Source: Isoperla grammatica (taxonomy: Eukaryota; Arthropoda; Insecta; Plecoptera; Perlodidae). From it: a stretch of DNA of 64,000 nucleotides. This document shows positions 1 to 11,393 of the stretch, piece by piece (the first letter of the stretch is position 1; every line of letters starts with the position of its first letter). The notes under the pieces were generated by a model, which worked only from the letters and a program-made list of their open reading frames with translations, ran no database searches and was not told where the DNA came from. The stretch lies in assembly GCA_945910005.1 (NCBI GenBank), contig OX246738.1, positions 23,470,186-23,534,185 of the forward strand. Direction: 5' to 3'. A program made the translations under genes and the position numbers.

Positions 1-960
1 AGGATGCAAATTGATGAAAAGGATCTTGTTATAGATGAGGTTGTGGAAGAGAATGGTCAGGGCTAGCTAACTGTTTACATTGATTCATGAATGGTTTGCT
101 TGTGAAAGTAAAGCTTGTAATGATAACTGATAACTACAAATTAGCATTTGAGATAACGAGTGGGAGTTATATGCAATTTGTATTGCTTCTGCAAAGTTTT
201 TGACAAGGTCCGACTCAGACGTAAATTTTAATATATTTTTTAGAGATAGGTTCAAAGCGAAAGGTAAAACTGTATTTTAATGTCAGGACGTTTTTAAGTG
301 ACAACTTGTTTCTAGAGTACCACATGGCAGTTGCAGTTTGTTGGACCCATGCGTATTTCTAATTTTAGCTCTAATATTATAGCTTTAGTTCACGTTGAAT
401 TTCCTCGAAAGAATGAAAGACATGAGAAACTTTAACGTTTAAAGGGGGCTTACGGGATTGTTAGTTGTTAGCTTTATAAAACATGTAAGACGCCGACTTT
501 ACATTCTTTTAGAGAAGGTGTTAAGGTTATTCGGTTATGACACTGATGTACAAAGCAACTCTAAGCCCAGAGCCTTCTCAGCAAGAGATCAAGGGACGCT
601 CACGCACCTCACGGCTACACTTGAACATGCCGACAGAGGGCTCGGCGAAACGTCGGCGAATGGTGTCTTTTAAGACTCGTAGAGAGACTGTGATGATAAC
701 GTATTACAATTATTAAGGAGCATTTGAGATAAAGAAGGGGAGTTATGTGAAATTTGTGTGGCTTCTAAAAATGGTTTTGTAGGGTCCCACTCATCCCAAA
801 TTATGGACAAATAATGTAGCAATATCAGATGTAGATTGCACGTATTGTTAAGAGATAGGTTTAAATTTCAAATAGAAAAAGTAGGAATTTTTATAACATA
901 ATATGAATTAAAATATGTAAAATACGGTTTTTATAGTAAGCCACTCTTGAGGTTATGATC
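1..960. other. AT-rich non-coding stretch, no gene recognised
   Basis: I see no exon, RNA gene or terminal-repeat element with clear ends here. A 71-codon open frame at 458-673 has no recognisable domain and no family resemblance, so I do not call it. The only structured part is at about 615-660, where a short GC-rich stem is followed by a CGAAAC motif (see findings). Confidence 0.6.
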
Positions 961-974
961 AGACAGTGTAAAAA

Positions 975-1030
975 CCCGCGACAAAACCGCGGGGAATCAA
1001 ACAACAAACAAACAAACAAACAAACAAACA
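975..1030. repeat. short GC hairpin followed by (CAAA)n microsatellite
   Basis: A CCCGCG / CGCGGG pair separated by a few A-rich bases lies at about 975-993. It is followed by a run of CAAA units from about 1003 to 1030. The microsatellite directly precedes a tRNA-like segment, so it could be the tail or flank of a retroposon. Confidence 0.7.
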
Positions 1031-1039
1031 GAACCGATT

Positions 1040-1112
1040 GTAATTCGCCGTAGCTGTAGATCGGTGGTCAGAGTACCAGCATGGCATATAGACCTGGTTC
1101 GATTTCCAGCGG
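1040..1112 (+). mobile_element. tRNA-derived SINE-like fragment
   Basis: The segment has the layout of a Pol III type 2 internal promoter. An A-box-like stretch lies around 1050-1068 and a good B-box-like motif, GGTTCGATTTCC, lies around 1096-1107, followed by GC-rich bases that could close an acceptor-like stem. It is not a functional tRNA: I cannot fold a complete cloverleaf with an anticodon arm. A (CAAA)n tract lies just upstream. The 3' end is unclear. The reading as an old tRNA-derived SINE is inference from the box spacing. Confidence 0.4.
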
Positions 1113-1866
1113 GGTTTCATTTTTACATTCTGTCTTACATACCACTTATAGTCTTAAATTTTATTGTTCGCAATAAGATAAAAGAAAGTTAATAATTTTG
1201 CAGTAAATACCATTCAAATAACATTTTATGGTACACTTCCTCATGAAAACGTAAATTTCCAATGAAACGTATTACTTGATTGGTAGACTGCAAAATGTCA
1301 CTTGTTTTTATATCATAGGCTATTATACGGTCTTAATCCAAAAATAAAATATCAATTACATATTTTGGAGTATTTTATTCGATAGATTGCAAAGGTATAA
1401 TAAGTTTGTATGCGACTATTTCACAACTTATGACCCTGTTTCCTTGAGATATTGTGAAGCATCCAATTTTCAATCACCCAAAGAAGCTAAAATGATTATT
1501 ATTGCAAGTATAAACTCGTAAGACAGCAGGTTATGAAGTTGGCCATATTAATATTATAATCACATTAAACCACACAAATTTAATATTATTTAATTATTGA
1601 TACGTTGTAAGTGCTTCAAGACATTGAAAACGCGATTCTTACCTGATACAAACACAAATCGCTGGTATGAAACACTATTCTAAAATATTGAAGTGTTCTC
1701 GAAGTAACAACACGTTACCCGAGTTAGACTCCCCTTTACCCTTCGTATTCTTCATTTTTTCACGTGTTCAATTCATATTGTGTCAAACTATTGTAATTGA
1801 GTAGTTCTTAAACTGACAAACTTACTTTACAAAATTAAATCAAACAGACACCTCGATAACGGATCG

Positions 1867-1897
<31 letters not shown>
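1867..1897. repeat. poly-C tract, 31 bases
   Basis: This is an uninterrupted run of 31 C. Such runs are unstable in replication and error-prone in sequencing, so the exact length is uncertain. The minus-strand open frame across it, which encodes a polyglycine run, is an artefact of the tract. Confidence 0.9.
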
Positions 1898-1900
<3 letters not shown>

Positions 1901-2664
1901 ACCAATATACCAGCATGAGTGCGCGAGTGGAGTCACGTTGCAGAACGGAACGGGGGCTGAAACGTACACCCAGCCGAATCTTCAACACCCTTCGTACATC
2001 ACTTTCAAGCTTCATCTTTCCAATTCAATAATGAAACATAACAATGACTTCTCCAATCCGAAGACGTAACTCAGCATTCGCTGACAGATGAGATTATCTT
2101 TGACGTGTGGATCGATTTATTTCATTCGGCATTGTCGACACGTCATGGAATCATTCCTAGAACATCCCTCCCTACGCTGGCAAGATACGATACGCGTATT
2201 GTGTGAAGCAGGTCCCGCTTGGAGGCAACATGTGGTGTCTGGTTGCCCAGAGATAATTCGTCACCATATTGTGGTTCCACCTTCTACCTTGAACCATACA
2301 CTGCATGTTTACTTGCTGTCGTTAAGGCAGCTCCGTGTAGTCTGTTCAATTAGTTGCGTATGTATGTGCGTCATGTCCTAAGCTTCCTAAAATTGGATTC
2401 CAACGGATGCCATATTATGTTCAAGAAGTTCAAGAGTTCAGTTTAGAGTTAAGTTCAAGATACAGTTAGTGTAAACTCACGACTAGGCCCTACCGTCCTA
2501 GCCCATGTCGAAAGCCGAGTTACACTATATCGTAACGAGAAATAGAAGCTAAACCTATTATTCTCGCAATCGATCAAGGCGGAATATCTCGTGGAAACTA
2601 GAAAGATACACATCCATGGACATATAGAGTTCACAGGAAGCACATGTAGAACATATAACAGGTG

Positions 2665-2795
2665 TCATACGGATGAAGTCAGTCAGTTTTACAAAAGTAC
2701 CGACAGTGCCAGCACACGATGCCTAACTCGGGAGGTCGCCGGTTTGACATACGTTACCGGAATCCTGACTGAAGTTTTTTTTATTTTTAAGATTT
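2665..2795 (+). mobile_element. tRNA-derived SINE, family A, copy 1 (truncated)
   Basis: A tRNA-like head carries a degenerate B box (GGTTTGACATACG, about 2750) followed by ATCCTGACTGAAGTTTTTT. The same head-to-body junction occurs in the copies at 55.3 and 57.9 kb. After the T-rich stretch this copy diverges and lacks the conserved 3' body found in the other two. Retroposition of a tRNA-headed Pol III transcript is the known mechanism for such elements; the membership is from direct comparison of the three copies. Confidence 0.6.
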
Positions 2796-3460
2796 TATGA
2801 CTTTAAGGTCTTGCTAGGCTCCGATTCAGTAAGGTGTGCTGGTAACCATTGTTTCAACAAACATACCATTCAAAACGCAATGACAGTCGCCGTGTTTGAT
2901 CGTAGAGAACCTTCGTTTACCGGCTAATAGAATTTCGGCATTGAGTCCTACACTATCAATCATCGACCATTACTACCCGCCTATAAAGACACATTCTAAA
3001 ATATCTATTTATATCACCTGAAGAGGAGTTAACAGTCTCAGAGAGGTTCCCCATGAAAAATTATTATAATAAATCTCGAACACCGGTTTCCAAAACAAAT
3101 CAGGTCAGAGAGTGCAGGTTATAGCCTCCTATTTCTTGCATGGGCATAAAATTTCCTTACATCGGCTTGCCAAGCCTAATTCATTCTCTTCTTCAGCTTA
3201 TTTTTCTTTTTCTTCTTTCCTACTTCTTAAAACGAGTTTACTCCATTCCCTTCGATCTTCCCACAGTCCTCGTGCTTCGATGTCTTCCCACAGTTCACAC
3301 AGTTAATCTATATTCAATTATTAGATCTACAAGACTCATGGGCACGAATATGTAAGTTATCGAGTTTTATAAGGAGTGGCATAAATCACGATATATAATA
3401 CAACTGAGAAGTACGTTTAGAATAACTGCTACACCATTGCAACGCCACGCCGTAACAAGG

Positions 3461-3682
3461 AATGTGAGCTGTATAATTCTCAGAAGACGGTAGTTCCACA
3501 CGCTCAATTTCAACGGAATTCACGTACCGCGAGATTTCCCACTGCATGGTGTGACAAGGCCTGCCAACAGATGCGCTTATATTATCACTACAACACAGGA
3601 GGCTGGAACGAGATACAACTAGTGTTAGGTTGGTATTTGTCACATATATGTCACGTGACTATTGACCACACCACCTTGCAAG
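3461..3682 (+). repeat. dispersed repeat R1, copy 1
   Basis: This stretch aligns by eye, with gaps, to 51378-51632 in the same orientation. Shared blocks include AATGTGAGCTG at the start, AATTCTCAGAAGA, GGAATTC, GCCTGCCAACA and CTTGCAAG at the end. I recognise no coding potential and found no terminal repeats, so the element class is unknown. Both copies are clearly diverged, so the family is old. Confidence 0.7.
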
Positions 3683-3729
3683 ATACAGCGTGGCCACTGG
3701 CCAGTATATGTGGTGCAAGACCTTGTACC

Positions 3730-3775
3730 AAATACTGTAATAGACGCTATCGCTTTAGCGTCTATTACAGTATTT
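3730..3775. repeat. perfect hairpin, 20-bp arms, 6-base loop
   Basis: The left arm 3730-3749 is the exact reverse complement of 3756-3775, with a six-base loop between them. The arm contains the motif CTGTAATAGACGC. No T-run or stable GC block suggests a terminator. It could be a remnant foldback or the product of template switching. Confidence 0.85.
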
Positions 3776-4348
3776 GCTTGTACCAGCAAGAGACATGATG
3801 TAGACTTGGCTCAGGAATGTGTGCAGGGCAAACCTAACCGTGGAATGCTCTGGATTGCAGTTGAGCAAGCGCATTCCAAGCAACGTCCATGCACCACACC
3901 AGACATCCTCTTCGGGAGGGTGAATATTTTATAAGCGTAACTATTCGCAATCTCGTCTAAAATGAAGCATCGCAACCAATTTGAAGAGATGAGATCGTAT
4001 TGATCTGTAATGAATGATACTCGCGTCTCGGCGCCTGCAGCGACGACGTCGGCCTTATCACTGCTACGCGATCGTGCCCGACCCCCGACCCTTGTATTGA
4101 TAAGCTCCCACTGCGGGAGAGGATTATTAGAACTGGGCTGAAAGATATCCGTTCAATGAGCAGAAATAACTGCCAGAACCAAGTTGATGAACCTGAACGT
4201 TTATACGTCATGTTTGCTTCTTTTAAATACGATATAACACGCACGTATACGTGTGTACGCACGCACGCATGCACTTAATTGTGAAGGCTTTCACGGACAC
4301 GAGATGTATTATTTTCCATTCTTGGGTTCAATCCGTGTACAATAAAAG

Positions 4349-4483
4349 AAATATCAATTAAATTGAATAAAAATAATTCATTAAATGGGTTTTATTTCTA
4401 ATAATTTGACGTCAAACTATCAAACGTCAAATTATTCAAAATAAAAACCAAATAATTATTTTCATTTGTGCAATTGATGTTTC
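4349..4483. mobile_element. AT-rich foldback/MITE-like palindrome
   Basis: The whole 135-bp segment is an imperfect inverted repeat. The left arm runs from about 4349 to 4412 and the right arm from about 4425 to 4483, pairing GAAATATCAATT with the complement of AATTGATGTTTC at the outside and TAATTTGACGT with ACGTCAAATTA at the centre. It contains a TGACGTCA octamer at 4407-4414. There is no coding capacity. The element class is inferred from shape alone. Confidence 0.6.
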
Positions 4484-4663
4484 TTATTTAAACTAGAGTA
4501 TTATATAACTATTGCACTGCGAACTAGAGTAGTTCAGGGTTGTCATGGAAGATGCCGAACACCGGAGCGGTCATCGGTCGGACACGGACCCTTGCACGAG
4601 CCGTTTTCTCGACAATTTGCATGCGAGTTTTCAATCGAGAGTTTCTAGAGAACCAGCAACACG

Positions 4664-4925
4664 GTTTAAAGCTGCGTACACACGGCGGATTTTGGCCTCA
4701 CGACGATCTCAAGGCGGTCGGACGGATGGACTGATCGGATGAAAATTGGATGGAAATCTCTCGTGTGTACAGTCTTGAGGCGATCGTACGACGATCCGTT
4801 CCAATCCCTGCCTAGTCAGTATTTTTAGCTGCGTACACACGGCGGATTTTGGCCTCACGACGGTCGTACGACCACCTTGAGATCGTCGTAAGGCCAAAAT
4901 CCGCCGTGTGTACGCAGCTTTAAAG
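4664..4925. mobile_element. MITE with about 30-bp TIRs and an internal TIR copy
   Basis: The outer ends, starting AGCTGCGTACACACGG at 4670 and its reverse complement ending at about 4920, form a nearly perfect inverted repeat extending through GGATTTTGGCC. Both ends are flanked by TTTAAA, which may be the target duplication plus terminus. A third copy of the terminal sequence lies inside in direct orientation at about 4829-4865, forming a tight palindrome with the right end. No transposase is encoded. The hypothetical reading frames over this region are shadows of the repeat. Confidence 0.75.
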
Positions 4926-5351
4926 TTCCACCCACCACTGAAATGTAAAATCTTTAACCAAGTAAGTGCAACATTACTATTGCAGTCGCAACTACTTTAA
5001 GTCTGTTAGAGCAGTTATTAAACGAACTAAATTTAGGTGCAAAAAACATGTACAACAAACAAATTATAGCTTATACCCCTAAACTTAAAAATTATGAAAC
5101 TATCAGGTTGACCTATCAACAAGTCCTACCGGCTTTTGTGAAAACACTAACACTAAATGCGTTTTATCTAAAGTCTCAAATGAAATTTGATTTCTTTAAC
5201 CTCCTGATACGCGCGAATGGCAATTTTGCTCATTCTTTTACATTAATAGTTACAACCATAAAAATCAGTTTTTTACTTCTCGTCACAGTTGCTTGGAATA
5301 GTCTAAACCCGGGCCACGAAGAAAACCTGTGTTTTAGTACATATATTTGCA

Positions 5352-5560
5352 TTTCTCGTTCAGTGGGGATTTTCTACGCAAGTGATAGGCTACCAACGTG
5401 TTGCCTAACTTATCCAACACTGCCTGACGTTTCGGAGGTCATTTTCTCCATCATCAGAGACTACTCTCTCGAGAGTCTACAACACGACGATGACATGGTT
5501 GTCAGGCAACACGTAAATAGCCGATCACTCGCTTAGAAAACCCCCACTGAACGAAAAATT
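5352..5560 (-). mobile_element. MITE with about 50-bp TIRs and a hammerhead-like core
   Basis: The left TIR (about 5355-5407, containing CGTTCAGTGGGGATTTTC) and right TIR (about 5507-5556) are imperfect reverse complements, giving a 205-bp element. On the minus strand the interior reads, in order, a GTA triplet, a small hairpin, CTGATGA (5457-5451), a four-pair stem and GAAAC (5433-5429), then GTCAGGC, which can pair with GCCTGAC at the other side. This is the order of a type III hammerhead ribozyme core, in degenerate form. A 162-codon plus-strand frame (5048-5536) runs into the element, shows no domain, and I do not consider it a gene. Confidence 0.65.
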
Positions 5561-6937
5561 CACATAATATCCGCGGGAATATTAGATTAAACACGTTACT
5601 TATTTGTTATATATACGACTACGCCGTTAACACCACAAACTAAAAAAATATATATGATTATAACCACTATGATATAACATTCTAGTTCATTTTGTTATTT
5701 TGAGAAAAGTTTAACGTTGTGAATTATTACTTTTTATTTTTTAACATTCATTTATATAGAGTTATGAAATTTAATTCCAATTAAAAAAAAATAAAAAGGA
5801 TATTTTTTTAACAATTTAGCACTGAATGTTTACATTCACTAATTTGTTTAAACGAGTATTTACGCACTAGTTAAAACACGAAATATTATTGATAAAGACT
5901 ATCATTTGTTCACAGTTTATGGGGTTATGCAAACAGAGGCAAATCAAGAGCAGGACTTTCGAGTTAGCACCCTTAGGCAAAAATCTCCAATTAGAAAAAC
6001 GTGCCACCGTTGTTCAGCCGAGTTTGCCATCAACGGATATGAAAACATTAGTTTCATAGTAGGGCCGGAAGAATATTCAACTTGATTCAGTCGATTTCTG
6101 CGTTCAAACAAAAGGTTTGTTTTTTAGTTTGAAAATACGTTTTATTATGAAAGTTCGCCTATAGTTTGGCCCGTCAGAATGGCGGGAGAATGAGGGAGTT
6201 ATGTCATTAGCTCATTTCATTGTATAAGCGAACGATTAATCGCTACAAATACTAATTAAATATCGTACGTTTTCAATATTATCTTACCTTGACCAGTAAT
6301 ATTTCAATTCAATTTATTTTTCAGTAGGTACATGCAATTACTGTACTTAATCATTCACTAATAGCATTAAGTAAAATTTTGTATAGCAAGAATGTATGCA
6401 TTTAATTTTTAAACAGGAGCAAAGGTGTCTTGAAAAGTTTTGATAAGTCAAGCCACCGTTAGGTGGGGATCAAAGTAGACCTCCGAAATCAATGCTCCGA
6501 AGGGAGCGATCCTTTCTAATAAAAAACAGACGCGTAGTACATTCATTTATAAACAATACGTTCGTTGGATTTACTATGCCGTTTGTACTTTTCAGTTTTT
6601 ACGTTGTTCCTCATGTTATTTCATGGAGTACATTGCAAAAGTAGAGCATGTGTATCTTAACCAAACGAAACTAAACCCAGCTCTACGCTGCGTTGCATCT
6701 ATTCGGCGCAATGGAATCAAACCTACACCATCGGTATTCGGGTATGTCACGCGCAAACGCGCAAACGTGTGGATGGACGCCGCAATACATAATTTCGAAA
6801 TAAATAAAATAATTGGCTTGGCCACAATTTTAGATATCACCCCTTTAAATGTTGAGCCTCTTCTGAAATTGGTGTTTTTTGTACGTGTGCCCTCTTTAAT
6901 TTGTAACGGTTGATCTTCTCCGTTTTGGGCTTGGCCC
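5560..6937. other. AT-rich non-coding stretch
   Basis: I recognise no gene or bounded element. Overlapping frames on both strands at 6616-6963 (up to 115 codons) show no domain; the minus-strand one begins in the poly-T tract and is not credible as a protein start. Confidence 0.55.
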
Positions 6938-6959
6938 TTTTTTTTTTTTTTTTTTTTTT
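6938..6959. repeat. poly-T tract, 22 bases
   Basis: This is an uninterrupted T run. It could be the reverse-strand poly-A tail of a retroposon, but I found no matching target duplication or recognisable head nearby. Confidence 0.85.
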
Positions 6960-7436
6960 GCAATTTTTTGCATTTTTGTTTGATTATACAGCATCCTGCT
7001 TCAATAATGTTTCCATTATTGACACATGTTTTGTTTAATGGATATTTTTAGTTTGATATTATGCATAATAATCTATGTGGAAACATAAATCATGTTTTTG
7101 GCTGAGGAGAAGGCTTCGTTCTCACATTATCATCGTCAAGATTAGTCTCGGTGCAATAATTACACAAGCCGTCCCATTCAGAGCCGCATGACGCTCAGAG
7201 TTACAATACTTAACATTTGATTGTATTTATTTTATTTTATTAAATGTGCATTATTTATACAAATTCACAAACGAAATATCTAATTAGCAGAGAAATAAAA
7301 AATACAAACATTATAAGAAACAAAATAGTATTTAATTGAATTTTTATTATTGGACGTTTTTCTTTTAGATTTGGCAGTGCAGAAGAACTTGCGTCTAAGG
7401 AACGTTGATCCCGTATTCACGCTAACATCTGAACTA

Positions 7437-8066
7437 CAGTGGAGACACCTCGGACAACGAACCAGAATTTTCGGCGAAAACCGGTTCTGAGCGATGACCA
7501 TATTTTGTACAACCCTTGGGAATGCATCGCATTCATGTCAATATTCAAAGCTAGAAGATCGTTAAATCAGATTGCGGACTGTTGTTTTCTGTTAAATACC
7601 CCGTGCTAGTTTTATTATTTTTGCTTCTGTTTTTACGTCATTTTCAATCGTCACAATCGTTTTCTAAATACATTTATGCATATTGTCATCTTTTAATCGT
7701 CTTTGTAGTAGGATTTGAAGAAATATATTATGTAATTCATGTATGCAGTATGCAAATCGTTTGATTCGCATTCATCTAATAATAACGCTACAAGAAAAAA
7801 TAAAAAAGTTTCAAACTCGTGGTGTTCTGATCTATATTAAGGGATAAGTTTCCGAAACGTTAATTCAAATAAAACACTAATTTATATTTAGAATTTAGCT
7901 TTTACAGTTGTTTGAGTAGCCAATTATGAAATTCTAGGAAATCAGTGAATGGAATGTAGCGCGAACGAGTCGGCCCAACTACCCCCCTAACGAGGGGTTT
8001 ACAAACCAGGTAAATATAAGCTCGACGCGGTGGATCGACTGGTTCGTTGTCCGAGGTGTCTCCACT
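7437..8066. mobile_element. mariner-like non-autonomous element (28-bp TIRs, TA target)
   Basis: The 28 bases at 7438-7465 (beginning AGTGGAGACACCTCGG) are exactly the reverse complement of 8039-8066. The left end is preceded by TA plus C and the right end is followed by TA, which fits the TA target duplication of the Tc1/mariner superfamily; TIRs of about 28 bp are usual for mariner elements. The 630-bp span is about half the length of an autonomous mariner. I see no transposase frame or DDD/DDE signature in it, so it is either a deletion derivative or two solo ends. Confidence 0.65.
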
Positions 8067-8360
8067 TATTAGGAGTGACTTTGATAGTTTCAGTGTTTTT
8101 GCTCTTTGCGCTTATGTAAGGCGTGCCTAGCTTTTAGTGATCCTGCTTTCTTTATTGGCTTACCCATGTAACTTGCGACTAGTCCTCTCTGTTCAATTGT
8201 TCGTGAGAGCACACCTTTGACACGAATTGCCCTGTTTTACTCAGTAGTAAATTGAATTAAAGGTAAATGTTTTTCTAAAAGGAACGTCGTTGAACATTAC
8301 TATTCTAAAACTATATATCCCATCAAAAATGAAACAAGATAAGTTAACAAAATGGCTTTT

Positions 8361-8985
8361 GTCCTCGCCGTTTGCAGTTTTCTAAAATACGCATAACATA
8401 CAGAAGTTTAACTTTGAAATTGAAACATTGACCTCTGAAAGTACCAAACTTATATGTTGGTCTTAATTTTTCAGCCGCCGGTACCGGCAATATTGCACTT
8501 ATTCCACTTCACGTCGAACTAACTTTTGCAAAGAATTACACGATGGTGATCAATAATTTTTATCGCAGTTCAAGAACATACTTTGGTCTAGGGTATGAAG
8601 TATTTTCAGTGCATTTATTTCATTATTTGGTATTTTTTTTATCACTGTTTTAATCGACCGGTACCAATACACTCGCCGTACCGGTATATTAAAACAGTGA
8701 TAAACAAAATACCAATGAAGATAATGCACTGAAAATATTTTATAAGCTAGCGGCCAAACTATGTTCTTGAACCGAAATAAACATTGTTATTGATCACCAT
8801 CACATATTTCTTGCAAACCTTAGTTCGACGTGAACATGAAGTTGATAAAAGTAGCAATATTGCCGGTACCGGCAGCTGAAAATTTAAGAAAAATTAATTT
8901 TTATACATTCAGAGGTCAATATTTCCTTTTCAAAGTTATACTTCTGGTGTTACTCACATTTTAGAAAACTGAAAACGGTGATAAC
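8361..8985. repeat. 625-bp imperfect inverted repeat (long hairpin)
   Basis: The left arm of about 300 bp (8361 to about 8660) and the right arm (about 8680 to 8985) are reverse complements with scattered mismatches and small indels. Paired landmarks are CAGTTTTCTAAAAT with ATTTTAGAAAACTG, GCCGGTACCGGCAATATTG with its complement at about 8860, GATGGTGATCAATAA with TTATTGATCACCATC, and ATCACTGTTTTAAT with ATTAAAACAGTGAT flanking the centre. The loop contains a further small palindrome around ACCGGTAC. No coding capacity is visible. It could be a foldback transposon or a hairpin-RNA locus. Confidence 0.85.
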
Positions 8986-11121
8986 AGTCGATCTTCACGG
9001 CACTTTGCTGAAGAAGACTTCGCTGAAGACGAGACCTAAGAAGAACCACGTCTGCTTCAATCGTTTGATGTTTGTGACCCATGAAGCGGAAAGATGACAC
9101 GACATGTCTCTATTGACTGTCGGCCAGCTTCCTCTGCCAACTAATCTTACACACACTCGCTATATTTGTCAAGTGGGAATTATAGCACACCAGTGATGAC
9201 TCTCTCTTCCACTAAAGTTTGTAATGAGTTCATAAAACCCGTCACGATCGTCAGAGAAACACCGTAGTTCCCAATCTACCGCGAAGTAGGCATATCGTGT
9301 TACTCATCACACTTCAAACGCTGTATTAGAAACAGTACAGGATTGGCTTGGCTTTCAACAGACGAATTAGTGACGAGGGGTGAAATTGCCGACGTAGTAG
9401 GTGCGCGTCTTTAGTCACCCAATCACAACCGAAATTACAAACCAATCAAGTAAGTATTTACATATTGAACGGGTATTATATAACTGTACGATTTGATGAA
9501 GACTTTGAGGCTAATTTTTGTGCTGAGAAGATTAAGACAAACGCTTCAAAGGCAAACAAATCCATCACAGTCTAAGGAGTGTATATCCAGTATCGAAATG
9601 TGGGCCTACGTAAAGAGTCGATAAAGAAGTACTACTACAACACATTTTATTATGGCAAACAAAGTATTTCCACAAGGTTACTGCTAAAAATAAATAAATA
9701 CGTTAGTATTTACCATTTAGAGCGGAATGCAGAGTCGAGTTAAGTATGATTTGTTTATGGTTGCTAAGAAGTTTGTTCTTCTTATGGAAAATAGCATTGT
9801 AATAAAACAATTCCATAGCAACACATCCTGAACTTGACAGTTGTCTGGGCATATCGCCCTTAGCGTACCCATGCACTCTCAGCTACAAGAACTGGGCTTC
9901 AGTACCTACAAGCGCTAGTGTCGCAGGGCAGCAGTCATGCGGACTGTACAATGCGCCTGCATTAAGAGTTTCGTCACTGGATACATTTCCTTTTACGATG
10001 TCCATATATTGAAATTACGGAGGGCAATAGACACCCAATTGGCGCGATACAGGTTTTAGTGTTTAGATGTTATGACGGAAGGGAGGAGGGAGGGGGCGAA
10101 CCGGCGAGTACAAAAAATCACGAGGCACGGAATGAAAGTTTTGGTATTTTGACCAAACAAATTTAATTAGCTACTTTGTAAATCAACGGTTCTGTGCAGA
10201 CGACCAATCAAAACGGAAAGTAAACGGTTAGAATATAATAATATTGCAAATCATAAAATGCGTATTACAACGTTATTTATGGTTTGAAATGTATTCCAAT
10301 CATTTATTTACATATAACAATTTGAAATGAATATTATATTAAATATTTATAGCCATAGAAACCAGCAACATTGTATAAAACTATGTCAGGTAATGGGATA
10401 GTGATTTGAAACGAATAACATGTTCTGAGAATACAAGAAGATGGTTTCAGAAACGACTAAATTAATACTGTTGTTTCGCAAACAGGCGTAGGCTGTGACG
10501 TCATTGGCATCGGCTGTTCCTGTGAACGCTCTGGTTGTCACAAGCCCACCCGATATCCGGTTTCTATGGCTCCCTTTGAAGCCTGTCTTGTATTCAGCTA
10601 TAGGAACCGGGCTTGCGTTTAATGAGTGGACGCGGGATGATGCTCACAAACACAAAATTACTTCAAACACTGGGATGGGGAACTCGATTCAAATTTGCTG
10701 GTTACGGGAAATGTAAATTTAATCAAGATGTCAAAATGTAAAATACCACGAAATTTTGACAGCTTGCTGTGTACTACTGGTTCGCGGTAGACGTATACAC
10801 AATCATTGCGTCGATACTAATCTAACTAGGTGCAAAGAAAGACATCACAACAGTGTACGGACGAGCGAGCGCACGCTTCCATTCAACTCGATATGCCGTG
10901 TGTTATCACTGCTAATTATGTCTCTATATGTGAGGTAATCGTTCACTAATAACGTGTGACAAGTATTGTAAATCAGAGAGTAGAACATCTACAAGAAGGG
11001 CGAGTGTAACAACGTCGATTCAGTAATAAAACAGTATTGGCGTGTTCCATTGAGCGAACCGAGTGTGGGCATGTTACACTGGCCGTACAACTAACTACAA
11101 GTAAGTAAAGGTTTCTCACAC
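8986..11121. other. non-coding stretch, no bounded element seen
   Basis: Frames of 60-73 codons occur (for example 10495-10716) but none shows a domain or family resemblance. A polypurine patch at about 10079-10096 (GGGAGGAGGGAGGGGG) could form a G-quadruplex. A TGACGTCA octamer lies at 10496-10503. A 20-bp block around 9645-9665 recurs at about 11897-11917, which suggests pieces of a shared old repeat. Confidence 0.5.
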
Positions 11122-11393
11122 CAAGAAGTAAGATAGTGTCAGGGGAGTCAGGACCGCACACATTAGTTTCCAACTTAACAAGTGCGAATCACTAACGTTT
11201 TTCGCGATTATCTACTACAATTTGGTTGCGTTAAGTTTTTTGACGGAAACCTGCTTGCACGTTTTCTTGTATACGTTACCGTCAAAAAACTTACCGCAAC
11301 CAAATTGTACTAGATAATCGGGAAAAACGTCAGTGATTTGTGCTTGTTAAGTTGGAAACTAAATGTGGGTGGTCCTGATACTATCTTACTGCT
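11122..11393. mobile_element. MITE/foldback, about 110-bp arms
   Basis: The left arm, about 11122-11247, and the right arm, about 11280-11393, are imperfect reverse complements. Landmarks are TAAGATAGTGTCAGG with CCTGATACTATCTTA at the outside, TTTCCAACTTAACAAG with CTTGTTAAGTTGGAAA, and TTTTTTGACGG with CCGTCAAAAAA next to a loop of about 32 bases. There is no coding potential. The internal loop is unrelated to the arms, as expected for MITEs derived from cut-and-paste transposons. Confidence 0.8.

Noticed and set aside
5048..5536. 162-codon plus-strand frame as a gene
   Set aside because: Its second half is inside a MITE with inverted terminal repeats, and no domain is recognisable in the first half.
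6616..6963. 115-codon minus-strand frame
   Set aside because: It starts in a poly-T tract giving a lysine run, overlaps another frame on the opposite strand, and has no recognisable homology.
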